From Tupaia tana (Eukaryota > Chordata > Mammalia > Scandentia > Tupaiidae): 64,000 nt of DNA. The position numbers were made by a program, and so were the translations under genes. Each line of letters begins with the position of its first letter. Positions within the stretch are counted from its first letter, which is position 1. The notes under the pieces are model-generated. The model searched no databases, had not been told where the DNA came from, and saw nothing but the letters and a program-made list of their open reading frames with translations. Below, in pieces: positions 53,844-63,939 of this stretch. The stretch covers positions 154,343,900-154,407,899 of the forward strand of contig JAKSZU010000002.1 in assembly GCA_026018925.1 (NCBI GenBank). The letters are read 5' to 3'.

Positions 53844-53853
53844 TCTCGCGAGA
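53844..53853. promoter_or_regulatory. SLC25A4: TCTCGCGAGA promoter palindrome
   Basis: Exact 10-bp palindrome TCTCGCGAGA, 14 bases upstream of the TATA box. This is the CpG-island promoter element reported to bind BANP when unmethylated. Binding here is inferred from the motif only. Confidence 0.6.
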
Positions 53854-53888
53854 GGAGGAGGGCTCCAGGGCCAGCGCGCGCATTGCGC

Positions 53889-53893
53889 ATTGG
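53889..53893 (-). promoter_or_regulatory. SLC25A4: CCAAT box of SLC25A4
   Basis: CCAAT on the gene strand about 60 bases upstream of the TATA box, the usual NF-Y spacing. Flanked by GCGCATT/GCGCA repeats. Confidence 0.5.
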
Positions 53894-54083
53894 CTGGGCA
53901 GGTGCCTGACACCCCCTCTCCATCCCCCTCCTCTGCAGAGGGCATCGGGGGCGAAGGCGCTTCCGGGAGACAGGGTTGGGCTGGGGGCTGTGCCTTCGGC
54001 TTGGGACGTTTAAAGGGCAAATTCATGTTATCTGTCCCGGCGAGAGCAGGGAACACCATGTCACTGCAGCATGTGGGCCGCTG

Positions 54084-54092
54084 TATTTATAG
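54084..54092 (-). promoter_or_regulatory. Possible MEF2-like site upstream of SLC25A4
   Basis: CTATAAATA on the gene strand, one mismatch from the YTAWWWWTAR consensus, about 290 bases upstream of the inferred start site. Plausible for a heart/muscle gene but short and untested. Confidence 0.25.
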
Positions 54093-54299
54093 CACAAGAA
54101 GGCTTAGGCTGGGGCCAACCTGGGGACACACGCGGGACCGCTGCTCCAGGCCGGGCTTGCTTTAACCTCGGGCCTGCACGGGACGCGCCCCTGGCCAAGG
54201 GATTTCGGGCTGGCTGTTTTTCTCCTCCTTCTTCCATGTGCGGGCGTCCCTCACTAGTGCTCGCTGCCGGGATTAGGGCTGTGCGCGCTCGTGAATAAA

Positions 54300-54768
54300 T
54301 GAGGATCCTCCTACAGAAATCCTAACATCACTGGATGCTGTGATTGCCTCATGTCATCTGGCAGCCTGCTGTCTCCCACTTCCCTGTGTTCCGTCTTCAG
54401 TCATTCATTCTGTCAATACTTCGGTGCCTGGCGTTCAGTGCCACCAGGAAAGGCTGGGTGCAGGGGGCTTCTAGGCAAATAATTTGGTTTAGCACAGCCT
54501 GAGGACTCTAAGCCCTTTCTTTTGTAATCCTCCTGTATCTCAGACCTCACAGGACACTTCTTTTGTAAGGCCTTTAGGGCTTACCGGGCCACTGGGCTCC
54601 CAAAGGAGTCCCAGCACATATTCTGGGAAGAATGTTCTCAGTTAACTTGGCGCTTTCTTGAGGGTCAGTGCTGTCGTCTTCCTTGACTGTATCTGCTTCT
54701 TTTTAATAGGCAGCTGGGTTCGTAGGGATGCCGAGTAGTGCCAGGAAGGGGCAAACAATTTTTTAAAA
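54300..54768. other. Intergenic upstream of SLC25A4, no element recognised
   Basis: About 470 bases of mixed composition with no repeat identified. Confidence 0.4.
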
Positions 54769-54781
54769 ATATATTACTGTG

Positions 54782-55082
54782 GGACTAGCACTTAGCGTAA
54801 TGGCTATGTCGCTGGACTCCCATGTAGTTGACTGGGGTTCGAGTCCCGGACCCGGTGGCTTAAACTCACGCCGGGCGCGTGTGCGTGCGTGCCCAAGATC
54901 CTGAGAGGAGAATGGAGGAGAAGGGATTGCGGTGTGGCCATCTCCCCTGGGGGGTGGGGGGGTTATTTCTCGCTTTCTGTCTCTCTGTCTCTCTCTCTCT
55001 TTCTGGTGAGTGCACGTGCCCTATAGCAAAAACCTCTCCTATATATATGTGTGAATGTATGTCTGTATACATTCACACATAT
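54782..55082 (+). mobile_element. S1 SINE with a hairpin tail and 13-bp TSD
   Basis: GGGACTAGCACTTAGCGTAA head to CTATAGCAAAAACCTCTCC. In place of poly-A is a perfect inverted repeat. ATATATTACTGTG flanks at 54769-54781 and 55083-55095. Confidence 0.88.
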
Positions 55083-55086
55083 ATAT
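55041..55086. repeat. Perfect 20-bp inverted repeat (hairpin), 6-base loop
   Basis: Arms ATATATATGTGTGAATGTAT and ATACATTCACACATATATAT around GTCTGT. Confidence 0.95.
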
Positions 55087-55095
55087 ATTACTGTG

Positions 55096-57205
55096 AGCTT
55101 TAATTTTCCTTAACTTTTTTTTGGTAGACAATTCATATAACCATATGCATTTTCAAATACAGTGTCCCTTAGGATAATTGCAATTCAATTTTAACTCTAA
55201 ACTACTCTTTTCATGTTTGCAAAGGTTCATTTGTGCATTTGACAGTTTATTCTTTTTTTTTATGTCCCCCCCCCCCCCCCCCGCCCGCTGATGAATGCAG
55301 GTATCATGGGAGGTGTTCACTTAGTTGCAGCAGTGTGTCTCCCTGGTTCTGGAGACTTCAGTCATTAGCTGGGCACCAGGAGGCCACAGAGGGTATGCAT
55401 TTATCAGAGGTAGGGGCAGGGTAGAGTCGGGAAGTCGGGGAGAGTAGTAAGAAAGCTAGGAACCAATGCAAAGGTGCTAGAGATCAGAGGGCCAAGAACT
55501 CAGACTAGACAAAGAGGGAAGCCATGCATTCATTTCAACAGACACTCGGGCGTTTATTGTGTCCCAGATGTCAGTTTGGCCCTGTGGGTTCGATATGAGT
55601 AAGTCATGGCTCATCGTGGAGGACCTTACGGTCAGTGTATTCATTGCTCGTTCGTTCGTAAGTAATACAGCCTCACGTGGGTTTCCATGGATCAACATAA
55701 TCACCTGTTAGCCAGGTTTATTTTAATAGTGGGCTGTGTTCCACCCCGTTAATACAGAGCCGTTGGTTAACCGCTTCCTATTTTATTGTGCTTTCAAGTT
55801 GTTTATTTTTACTGTGAAATATGATGATTTTATTTAAACACTTTTGCATGAACTTCATTTCCTCCTTTACATTTTTTCATTCTCCCATGGACCCATTAAA
55901 GGGTTCTCTCTCTCTCTTCTCTCTCTCTCTCTGGCAAGTTCATGCTCCCTCTAACAATAATTAATAAATATTGTAAATACGTACATACAGATCTACAGTA
56001 GGATGGTATACTTCCTGTTCTGATGTAAATGTATCTCTTTTATCGATATGAATCTCTTTGCCCTAAGAGATATAGAAGTCTATTTTCTTCTGCTTTTGGT
56101 TATTTTAAAGTACTGAGCACTGCATTAAATATTGGAAAAAAGGTAAAGATCTACTTTTCCTTTTCTCCTTCCTATACTTGGATATCAACACTAATTCTTA
56201 TGTAGATATTCTGTTCTTCCCATTATTTGTCTTATATTACTAATTCTAATTTGTCATATATTAAGTTTTTTCTAATAGTTTTAATATGTGAAGTCCCCAT
56301 ACTATAACATATTTATTTGACCATCATTCTTTAAAAGGAAAAAAGCTGATATGTGATTTCGCAATCACTTAAAAAGGAAGGAGATTTTTCCCTCTTACAT
56401 GTCTGGATTTATTTTACTGCCACAGTGTTCAATTATTTAAACATCACCAAGATTTTCAACAAATATTTAAATAAAATATGAACTCAAATAACATATGAAT
56501 TCAGAAAACATTGTCATTTTTGTTATACTTAATTTTACCAATCAGAATTTTTTTATTTGGTAAGTGGGAAGGATCACCTTTCTTCTTGGCATCTAACTGC
56601 CCTGTTCCACAGGGAGAGCTGTCGCTGGAATCTTGACAAGAAGTTTCCATGGAAATCCTTACACTGTCGTCTTCCTCCATTGACTTTCTCAGACGAGAGG
56701 CCTCGGCTGCCCTCAGGAGCAGGAGCTGACTGTGATCACAAGACCCAGGGATCGCTTACACAGGCGGGGAGAGAATGGCGCTCTGCAGAACATGTGTGTA
56801 CCGGCCAGTCCCTTCCCCCTCCTCCCCCCATCCCCAGGCAATGGCTTCTGGCAGCCTGAGAATGGACGAGGCATCCAGATGAGAGAAAAGCTGCTTTCAA
56901 ACGTGGATGGTTCCCTGGAGTCGGGTGTGTGTGCAGGGTCAGGAACAGGGCTGTGTAGACAGGGCTATGTGAAGTTCTGAGCTAGCCTTTTGGAAGTTTT
57001 ACAGAGTTCGTTTCTTTCACCAAACAGGAAATAAAGAATGGGAACCGTGGAAGAGTGAAAGGCACAGAAAGAGAAACACTTGAGGATTTGCTGCTGGTGG
57101 TGGCGATGCAAGGCCTGTGTGCAGGTGCGAGAGCACACCACTGCTGTTTGTTCCCGTGGTACATTTCACAGTTAAGCAAGAGTGATCAAGAATTTCATTT
57201 TGTTT
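55096..57205. other. Intergenic, mostly unrecognised
   Basis: About 2.1 kb. Contains a C-run at 55267-55282 and a SINE tail piece at 55903-55975 (CTCTGGCAAGTTCATGCTCC), but no gene. Confidence 0.4.
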
Positions 57206-57209
57206 GTAT

Positions 57210-57451
57210 TTATGTATTTAGAGATTTTTGCTAGGCTGTGTGTATTCACCAGAGACAACAGAAAGTGAGAAATCACCCCCAAAGGGGGATGGCCATGCCA
57301 CAACCCCTTCTCCTCCATTCTCCTCTCAGAATTTTGGGCATGCATGTCCATGTACCTAGTGTGAGTTTCCAGCTGCTGGGTCCAGGACTCAAATCATGGT
57401 TGACCATGTGGGAGTCCATCACCTTAACCACCATGCCAGTTGCTTACCCCA
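57210..57451 (-). mobile_element. S1 SINE, older
   Basis: TTAGAGATTTTTGCTAGGCT, CCCCCAAAGGGGGATGG, head complement GCCAGTTGCTTACCCC. Confidence 0.8.
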
Positions 57452-57465
57452 AGAATTTTGTTTTA

Positions 57466-57688
57466 CTTATTTATTTTAAAAGAATTATTTATTTATTTAT
57501 TATTTATAATTAACCTAGAATTATTAATCATTTAATTTTATTTATTCATTTATTTTAATTTGACCAGAGAAAGACAAGCATACAGAGAGAAGGAAAGTGA
57601 GAAAGCAAGCCGCTAGGTCTGGTACTCGAACCGTGGTTGGTCATATGGGAATGTCCAGTGCCTTAACCACCATGCCACCTGCTGGCCT
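57466..57688 (-). mobile_element. S2 SINE with a long AT-rich tail and TSD
   Basis: (TTTA)n-rich tail, TTTAATTTGACCAGAGAAAG, head complement GCCACCTGCTGGCC. AAGAATTTTGTTTT and AAGAATTTTAGTTTT flank it. Confidence 0.82.
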
Positions 57689-57814
57689 AAGAATTTTAGT
57701 TTTCATCATGCTGGACTACCACTCAAATTGCTGAATGTCAACCAAAGATTAGACTCATTCCCATTGATGCTCAGCTTGGAAAGGATAAAAAGAAACAAAA
57801 CGAATGAATATTTC

Positions 57815-58017
57815 TCCACAATTTATTGATTTATTTCTTCTACAAACTACAGAAAGGATGAGAGAGACAGCACCCCAAACAGGGTCTTGACACCAACCCT
57901 CAGCCAGCCCTGATTCTGGGCAAGCCTGTGGCTGCCATCCTGGGGAGGACCTCTGGACTTGACCAGGGAACCCTCCCATGTGGGATTGCCTCACAGAGGG
58001 TCACATTTTGTATCTGA
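57815..58017 (-). mobile_element. S4 SINE-like repeat
   Basis: TTTATTTCTTCTACAAACTA, ACAGCACCCCAAACAGGGTC, CTCCCATGTGGGATTGCCTC. Confidence 0.55.
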
Positions 58018-58250
58018 CCCTGAACTCTCACATGGCCAACTTCACAGTTTGAGTCCCAGACCCAGTGACTTGAAAAAATTCACTGGACACATGCGTGCAT
58101 GCCCAAAAGTCCCAAGAGGAGAATGGAGGAGAAGGGACCGCAGCATAGTCATCCCCCCGAGGAGTGATTTCTCACTTTCCCTCTCTCTGTCTCTCACTGG
58201 TGGAGCATACAAGCCTTATGGCAAAAACCTTAAAAAAGAAAGAGAGAGAG
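58018..58250 (+). mobile_element. S3 SINE lacking its head
   Basis: Begins at CTGAACTCTCACATGGCC, directly joined to the S4 copy. Body GAATGGAGGAGAAGGGACCG, end GGCAAAAACC. Confidence 0.75.
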
Positions 58251-58375
58251 AGATGGTTTGAGGGGACAGAGGAGCTCTGAGTAGCAGAAAAGAAAGTCCA
58301 AGGGGTTCCTCCCAGAAGGCCATCTGCTTCCTGAGGAAATCGAGTCAGCTTGCTCCTGGGTGGCTGGAGGCGAAC

Positions 58376-58424
58376 TCCTTTCTTTCTCTCTCTTCCTTTC
58401 TTTCTTCTTTCTTTCTCCTCCCAG
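58376..58424 (+). repeat. (TTTC)n pyrimidine tract
   Basis: CTTT/CTTTCT units on one strand. Confidence 0.8.
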
Positions 58425-58617
58425 TCTTAGTACCCCTGCATGCTTTATCCAAGACTCCAACAAGCATATCTGGTATTTTATAGCCAATTAAGCTTACTTT
58501 TGTGCATGCATAATAAGCCTCCTGACCACAACTACCCACTTGCCATGTTGACATCTTTGGTCTCACACGTAGGCAGTCTCTGTGAATAAAGCTGCTACTC
58601 ACCTGGAGTTGACTTGA

Positions 58618-58850
58618 TTGGGGGGGGGGGGGGAAGCAGGAAGAAGAGAAGGAAGGAGAGGGAAATACAGGTGTTCTCGACAGGGTCTCATCACAGCACA
58701 GTCCCCTCCTCTAGCCCTCCAGCTAGTCAGGATCTGGGGTATGCATGCACCAGTGTATGAGGACAACTCAGGATCTGAACCCATAGTTGGCCATGCAGCT
58801 TCCAGCCCTGCAAAGCAATGCGCATCTTCTTGCACCACAGCTGCTAGGCC
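58618..58850 (-). mobile_element. S4 SINE-like repeat with a G14 run
   Basis: Poly-G at 58620-58633, CGACAGGGTCTCATCACAGC, CACCACAGCTGCTAGGCC. Confidence 0.5.
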
Positions 58851-59089
58851 AAGAGGTCATTTTGACGGTCTTGCCATGTTGTGATCCTCCCGCTCCAGCC
58901 CCAGTCAGCCAGGACCACAGAGTCTGCCACTGCACCCAGCCTGTTTCGGTGGCCTGCTTAGGTTGCGGATCTGGGCTTTCGCTGTGGTCTCAGCCACCAC
59001 GGCCCCTCTTGCTTGTGCCGTGTGTGCTTGGACCTAAGTGCGTTTTGAACTGGTTTTCTTAGTGTTCGGTCTTTTGTACACTCTTTCAA

Positions 59090-59336
59090 TCTTCTTTTTT
59101 TTCTTTCAGTTTTGTCAGAGGGTGTGTGTGTTCAACAGAGAGAGCGAGAGAAGTGAGAAAGCACCTCCCCCCATGGAGAATGAACATGCCACAATTCTTT
59201 TTCCTCCATCTCTCTCTCCTTTCAGGATTTGGGCACGCATGCACACACGCCCAGCATGTTTCTCAAGCTATTGGGTCCAGGACTCAAACCATGCAGTGTG
59301 TGGAATCCTTAACCGCCATGACACGGGCTGGCCCAT
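59090..59336 (-). mobile_element. S3 SINE
   Basis: GTTTTGTCAGAGGGTGTGTG, head complement CATGACACGGGCTGGCCC. Confidence 0.75.
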
Positions 59337-59697
59337 AGCAATCATTTTTAAAAAGACTTGCTTTATCCTATTATAATTAACAGAAATATTTAACAAATGC
59401 TTTTAAAACTACCCCCAGGCACCTGCAGGCTGGCTTGCTGGTGACGTGACCCCAGGTAACCACCTCGGCTTCCCCTGCTCCATTCTGGCAGGAACAGCAG
59501 GTCGGCAGTTCACGTTTAAGGACACTGAAGTTAGCTGAGTGTGAGCCAGACCTGAAGAGCCTCATGGCTGGACGGAAGGAAAGTGCAGTGACCTTGGCGG
59601 AACAGAGACAAGACCAGAAGGGGATTATGCACTTGGCAGCTCTTCCGGCCCTCGATAAAGACCCAGACTGCATGCCCTCCCTCTGCCATCAGTATTC
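59337..59697. other. Intergenic, no element recognised
   Basis: About 360 bases, nothing identified. Confidence 0.4.
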
Positions 59698-59776
59698 TTG
59701 GGTCGTCAGAAAAGTCATGACGCGTTTTTCTGTGTTTTTCCATGTAAAAATGTGTCATGACTTTTTTAATGATCCG
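59698..59776. mobile_element. Mariner-like MITE, copy 4
   Basis: TTGGGTCGTCAGAAAAGTCA at the left, ATGTGTCATGACTTTTTTAA and GATCC at the right. Confidence 0.7.
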
Positions 59777-59962
59777 GGATATAAATTCCTGAAATTTGAT
59801 GTCACCCATTGGAAAGCAGTGGGGAGAGAAGGGGACTCACGTTGCTTTTGCACTTGGCTGAATAGAGTCTTTTAATAGAAATCAAGCTGCTTGCCCAGCT
59901 GAGCTCTTGGACCGATAATCGTGCTGGCTAAGTATTTCCCTCTTCTTAAGAAACAACATTCT

Positions 59963-60096
59963 GGGACCGGCAGGTGGCGTGGTGGTTAAGGCACCGGTGC
60001 TCACATGGCGGACCATGGTTTGAATCCTATACCTGGAGGCTTGCTTTCTCACTTTCCCCTCTGTCTCTTTCTGGTGAGCACATGGGCCTGCCTAAA
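59963..60096 (+). mobile_element. S2/S1 hybrid-like SINE, short
   Basis: GGGACCGGCAGGTGGCGTGG head (S2-like), but it ends TCTGGTGAGCACATGGGC, an S1-like end, without the body between. Confidence 0.72.
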
Positions 60097-60222
60097 CTAA
60101 GAGAGGAATTCTTGTTTTCATTCTATTTGCATTTGCCTACTATATCTTTGCCTGTGCCTTTTAACCATTCTGTGTATCTAGGTATGTCCCCTGGAAACCA
60201 CTACATTCTTATACTTTCTGTT

Positions 60223-60755
60223 TCCTTTTTTTTTTTTTTTCTTAATTGCTGGAGGGTGCGTGTGTGTGCATCAGAGAGAGAAACAGAGAGAGAAAGCCCC
60301 AGATGGGTGTGGTCAGGCAGTAACCCCTTCTGCTCCATTTCTCATCCCGTCGGGATTCTGACCATGCACTCACACATGCCCAGTGTATTTTTTCTTTCTT
60401 TTTTTAATTTTTATTTTTTAAGGTTTTTGCTGTAGCCCACATGTGCTCGCCAGAAGAAACAGAAAGAGCGGACAAAGGAAAAGTGAGAAATCACCCTCCC
60501 CCCGCCTGGGTGGGGGAGGATGGACACACCATAATCCTGTCTCATTTTCCTCTTGGGATTTTGGGCACACATGTACACATACCAGGTGTTATTTTCAAAC
60601 CGCAGTCGGCCATGTGGGTGTCCAGCACCTTAACCACCATGCCACCTGCTGCCCCCCGCCCCCCAGTGTACTTTTTAAGCCATTGGATGGGAATTCAAAC
60701 TTCAGTGGGCCATGTGCATCCGGCTCCTGTAATCACAGAACTACAAGGCCAACCT
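60223..60755 (-). mobile_element. S3 SINE split by another antisense SINE
   Basis: Left part 60223-60388 up to CCCAGTGTA; right part from the second CCCAGTGTA at about 60663 to CTACAAGGCCAACC. Confidence 0.68.
60393..60660 (-). mobile_element. S3/S1 SINE, nested
   Basis: GGTTTTTGCTGTAGCCCACA, CCCTCCCCCCGCC, head complement GCCACCTGCTGCCCCC. Confidence 0.75.
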
Positions 60756-60957
60756 ACCTTTTTGTTCTTTCTTTTTTAAATTCTTGGTTGGCACTCATTA
60801 CTTTAGCTGGAGAGTTTGGATCCATTTCCATTTATCATTACCACTGAGAGTTTTAAAATTTTGCTTCAAAATGACTATAGATTCAAGGGAAATTGCAAAT
60901 GAATTACCACACATATTTTAAATTTTTATTTCTGCCATCTTTTAAAGTTTGTTTCTT

Positions 60958-61218
60958 TTTGTTTTTGGAGAGGTTTTCGCTATAGGGCATGTGCGCTCGC
61001 CAGACAGACAGAGAGAGACAGAGAGACAGAAAGCGAGAAATCACCCCCAGGGGAGATGTCCACGCCGCAATCCCTTCTCCTCCATTCTCCTCTCAGGATC
61101 TTGGGCACACATGCACACACGCCCAGCGTGAGTTTTAAGCCACCGGGTCTGGGATGCGAACCGCGGTCGACTACGTGGGAGTCCAGCGACATAGCCATTA
61201 CGCTAACTGCTGTTACCC
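60958..61218 (-). mobile_element. S1 SINE, young, 15-bp TSD
   Basis: GGAGAGGTTTTCGCTATAGG start, CpG-rich; TAAAGTTTGTTTCTT flanks at 60943-60957 and 61219-61233. Confidence 0.92.
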
Positions 61219-61233
61219 TAAAGTTTGTTTCTT

Positions 61234-61416
61234 GGGAGAGAGAGAGAGAGAGAGAGACGTTTGAAAGTGTCTCCCCATGATGCCATCCTCCCTCCATTCT
61301 CCTTGCCAGCCAGACTCAAAGGTTGTGCAGGCATGCCTGGCATGTTCAGGCCAACCAGGGATCCAACCTGGGCTTCCCACGGGGCTCCAGTATTGCGTAG
61401 TGGCACCCTACTGCCA
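61234..61416 (-). mobile_element. S4 SINE-like repeat
   Basis: (GA)n start, TCTCCCCATGATGCCATCC, CCAGTATTGCGTAGTGGCAC. Confidence 0.45.
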
Positions 61417-61465
61417 TCGTATTTTATGCTTTCTATTTTTTTCTTCTTCTACACATCCTTGGTAG

Positions 61466-61701
61466 TCTTTTTTAAAAAGTTACTATAGAGCACAAGTGTT
61501 CACCAGCGAGACGAGAGTTGGGAGGGGGTTAGTGAGAAATCACCCTCCAGCGGGGATGGCCATTCTGCAATCTTTTCTCCTCCATTTTCCTCTCACACAA
61601 GCCCCTTGGCATTTTTCCAACTGCTGAGTCTGGGACTTGAACTGGGCAGTTGGCCACTTGGGATTCAATCATCTTAACCACTACACTACTAGCTGGCCCA
61701 G
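61466..61701 (-). mobile_element. S1/S3 SINE, internally deleted
   Basis: GTTACTATAGAGCACAAGTG, CCCTCCAGCGGGGATGG, head complement ACTACTAGCTGGCCC; the segment with GGGCACGC is missing. Confidence 0.72.
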
Positions 61702-62395
61702 TAATGATCATTGAAATGACTTATTTACCATGACAGTTCTATATCACCTGCTACATATTTCTTCTGGCGTGCAGATTGAAGGGCTAACAATACTATGATT
61801 TTCACTGATACCTTTAGGTGGCTGCTATGTTGGCAGGTTCCGAGGTTGCTGAGGTTCCCCACTTGGCCTGTTTAGGCACCGAGTGAATGTCGGGACTGTG
61901 GTGCCTGCTTATGAACTGCTTCAGAAAAACGTTAAGGTCAAATGCTAAGGAATTGTCAGAGCTGTCGGTTAGGCCTAGCTTGGCCTGGAGAGGTTCCTCT
62001 CCCAATTGTTTCAATTTCATAACATTACTCAGTGTCACCACTAGAGGGAGGTCACACATAGCTGTTTGCAAAATGGTCCTCTGGGTCCCTAATTTTTATC
62101 AAAGACCTGCCAATAGTGCTCCAAAGGAAGAACAGCGAGGAGGAGGAGGAGGAGGAGGAGGAGGAGGAGGAGGAGGAGGAGGGAAAGGAGGAGAAGGAGA
62201 GAGGAGAAACGCAAACCCTTCCAACTTTTATGAAGACCTACAAAAGCAGCCTCAGAATAGTACACAGCTAATTAGAATAAAGTCAAAGCGAAGATTGTCA
62301 GAATGCAAGGAAGCAAACCCAAGACCATGCTGCTGCCACACATGCAAATGCACTTTAAATGGAACAAACCTAGGAAGAGACATATAAAGAATATT
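61702..62395. other. Intergenic with a (GGA)n tract
   Basis: No gene or transposon recognised. The (GGA)n run at 62138-62182 is the only obvious feature. Confidence 0.4.
62138..62182 (+). repeat. (GGA)n microsatellite
   Basis: About 15 perfect GGA units: a purine-only tract with G-quadruplex potential. Confidence 0.92.
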
Positions 62396-62396
62396 A

Positions 62397-62815
62397 TTGG
62401 TCTCAGCATGGTGGTTAAGGTGGTTTGATTCTACATGGCCAATTGTGTAGTTCAAGTCCTGGACCCGGCAACTTGAGAAACGCACTGGTCACGTGTGCAT
62501 GTGTGTTCAAAACAGATGGTGGTTAAGGCGTTGGACTCCACATGGCCAATTGTAGTTTGAGTCCTGGACCCAGTGACTTGAAACTCATGCTGGGCACGTT
62601 TGAATGCATGCCCAAGAGGCCAAGAAGACAATGGAGGAGAAGGAATTGTGGGTGGCCATTCCCCCTTGGGGGGTGATTTCTCACTTTCCCTGCCTCTGTC
62701 TCTCTTTGTCTCTCTCTGCTGAGTGCATACACCCTATGGCAAAAAAAAAAAAAAAAAAGAAAAAAAAAAAGAAAAAAAAAAAAAAAAAAAAAAGAAAAAG
62801 AAAAAAGAAATACCC
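62397..62815 (+). mobile_element. S3 SINE with two tandem heads
   Basis: First head at 62397-62515 (CAGCATGGTGGTTAAGGTGG, B box GTTCAAGTCC) breaks off at TTCAAAACAG. A second head follows at once (ATGGTGGTTAAGGCGTTGGA), then a complete body and a long A-rich tail. Confidence 0.78.
62742..62806 (+). repeat. A-rich tail (A)n with AAAG interruptions
   Basis: About 65 bases of A with scattered G, the tail of the preceding SINE. Confidence 0.9.
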
Positions 62816-63140
62816 TCAAGTCAAGGGAAAGCAATGAGATGTTTAGATGAAATGTTCAAGAAAATATCTTGAAATCATTAAGCACTGCAACAGAAGTAAA
62901 AAATCTCTCTATGGGCCCAAATTCCTGGAAGCAGAAAGAACTCAGGACAAGTTTCAGTGGCATTTTCTCTTCACTTTCAGGTACCCTGAAGGCTATAAGT
63001 GGATGGGGTGGTGACTGACCTGTGAAGTGATATTGGCTACAACAGTCCTGCCGATACCAGCTGATGCTCTTGAGCTCTTACTGTGTGCTAGGTACCACCA
63101 ACCACAGATGTTTTCTTCTTTAAACCACACAAAATGCTTT
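62816..63140. other. Intergenic, no element recognised
   Basis: About 325 bases, nothing identified. Confidence 0.4.
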
Positions 63141-63156
63141 AAAATAGACACTATCG

Positions 63157-63430
63157 GGACCAGCAGTTAGTGTAATGGCTATGTCACTGGACTCCCACAT
63201 AGTCGACCGCGGTTCGAGTCCTGGACCTGGTGGCTTAAAACTCACGCTGGGTGCGTGTGCGTGCGTGCCCAAGATCCCGAGAGGAGAATGGAGAAGGGAT
63301 TGTGGCGTGGCCATCCCCCCGGGGGGTGATTTCTCGCTTTCTGTCTCTCTCTCTCTCTCTGTCTTTCTGGCGAGCGCACGCGCCCTATAGCAAAAACCTC
63401 TCCAAAAAAAAAAAAGAAAAATAAATAAAT
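63157..63430 (+). mobile_element. S1 SINE, young, perfect 16-bp TSD
   Basis: GGGACCAGCAGTTAGTGTAA head; AAAATAGACACTATCG at 63141-63156 and 63431-63446. Confidence 0.94.
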
Positions 63431-63602
63431 AAAATAGACACTATCGTTATTCTCATTTTACAGTTAAGAAAATTGAGATACCAGGTGAAAAAGCCCACTT
63501 AACCAAGAAAACGATGAGTAGCCAGTTTATTTTGTTTTGTTTTCAAAATTATCAGTGATTCTCGATGGTGTTGTTGGCAGAAAGAGCATTTCGATGAAAA
63601 CT

Positions 63603-63655
63603 CTGGGCCGGCCCACGGCCTGGTGGTTAAAGGAGCTGGATCCTACTTGCCAGGA
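63603..63655 (+). repeat. SINE head fragment
   Basis: GGGCCGGCCCACGGCCTGGT and GGTTAAAGGAGCTGGATCC; ends abruptly. Confidence 0.6.
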
Positions 63656-63870
63656 AAATAAAAGGTGCAGCCACTTTGGAAAACTATTCACATCTACTAG
63701 TGCTAAACATACGCAGGCCTTCCACCCACCAACTCCACTAAGGCACAAAGTAGTACAGTTCAACTTGGTTAACATAAAAAACCACCATAGGGGAATGCTA
63801 AGTGGAGTGGCCTGGTAAAGAGAAGGCCTTTAAACAAGAGGCTGTCAAGGGATACACAGTAGGTCCTCCT
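63656..63870 (+). repeat. Probable ancient L1M fragment
   Basis: GTGCAGCCACTTTGGAAAAC and CCACCAACTCCACTA resemble the 3' part of old mammalian L1 elements. Confidence 0.5.
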
Positions 63871-63939
63871 GAGGCAGGACACAGGAACCCTAAAAGTATA
63901 GTTAGAGTATAGGTCCAAAATAGAATCACAAAATGGGTA

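Noticed and set aside
61887-62387. A 166-residue open frame with a Gly run
   Set aside because: The Gly run is the (GGA)n microsatellite. No homology recognised, no splice context, and it ends in SINE-flanking DNA.
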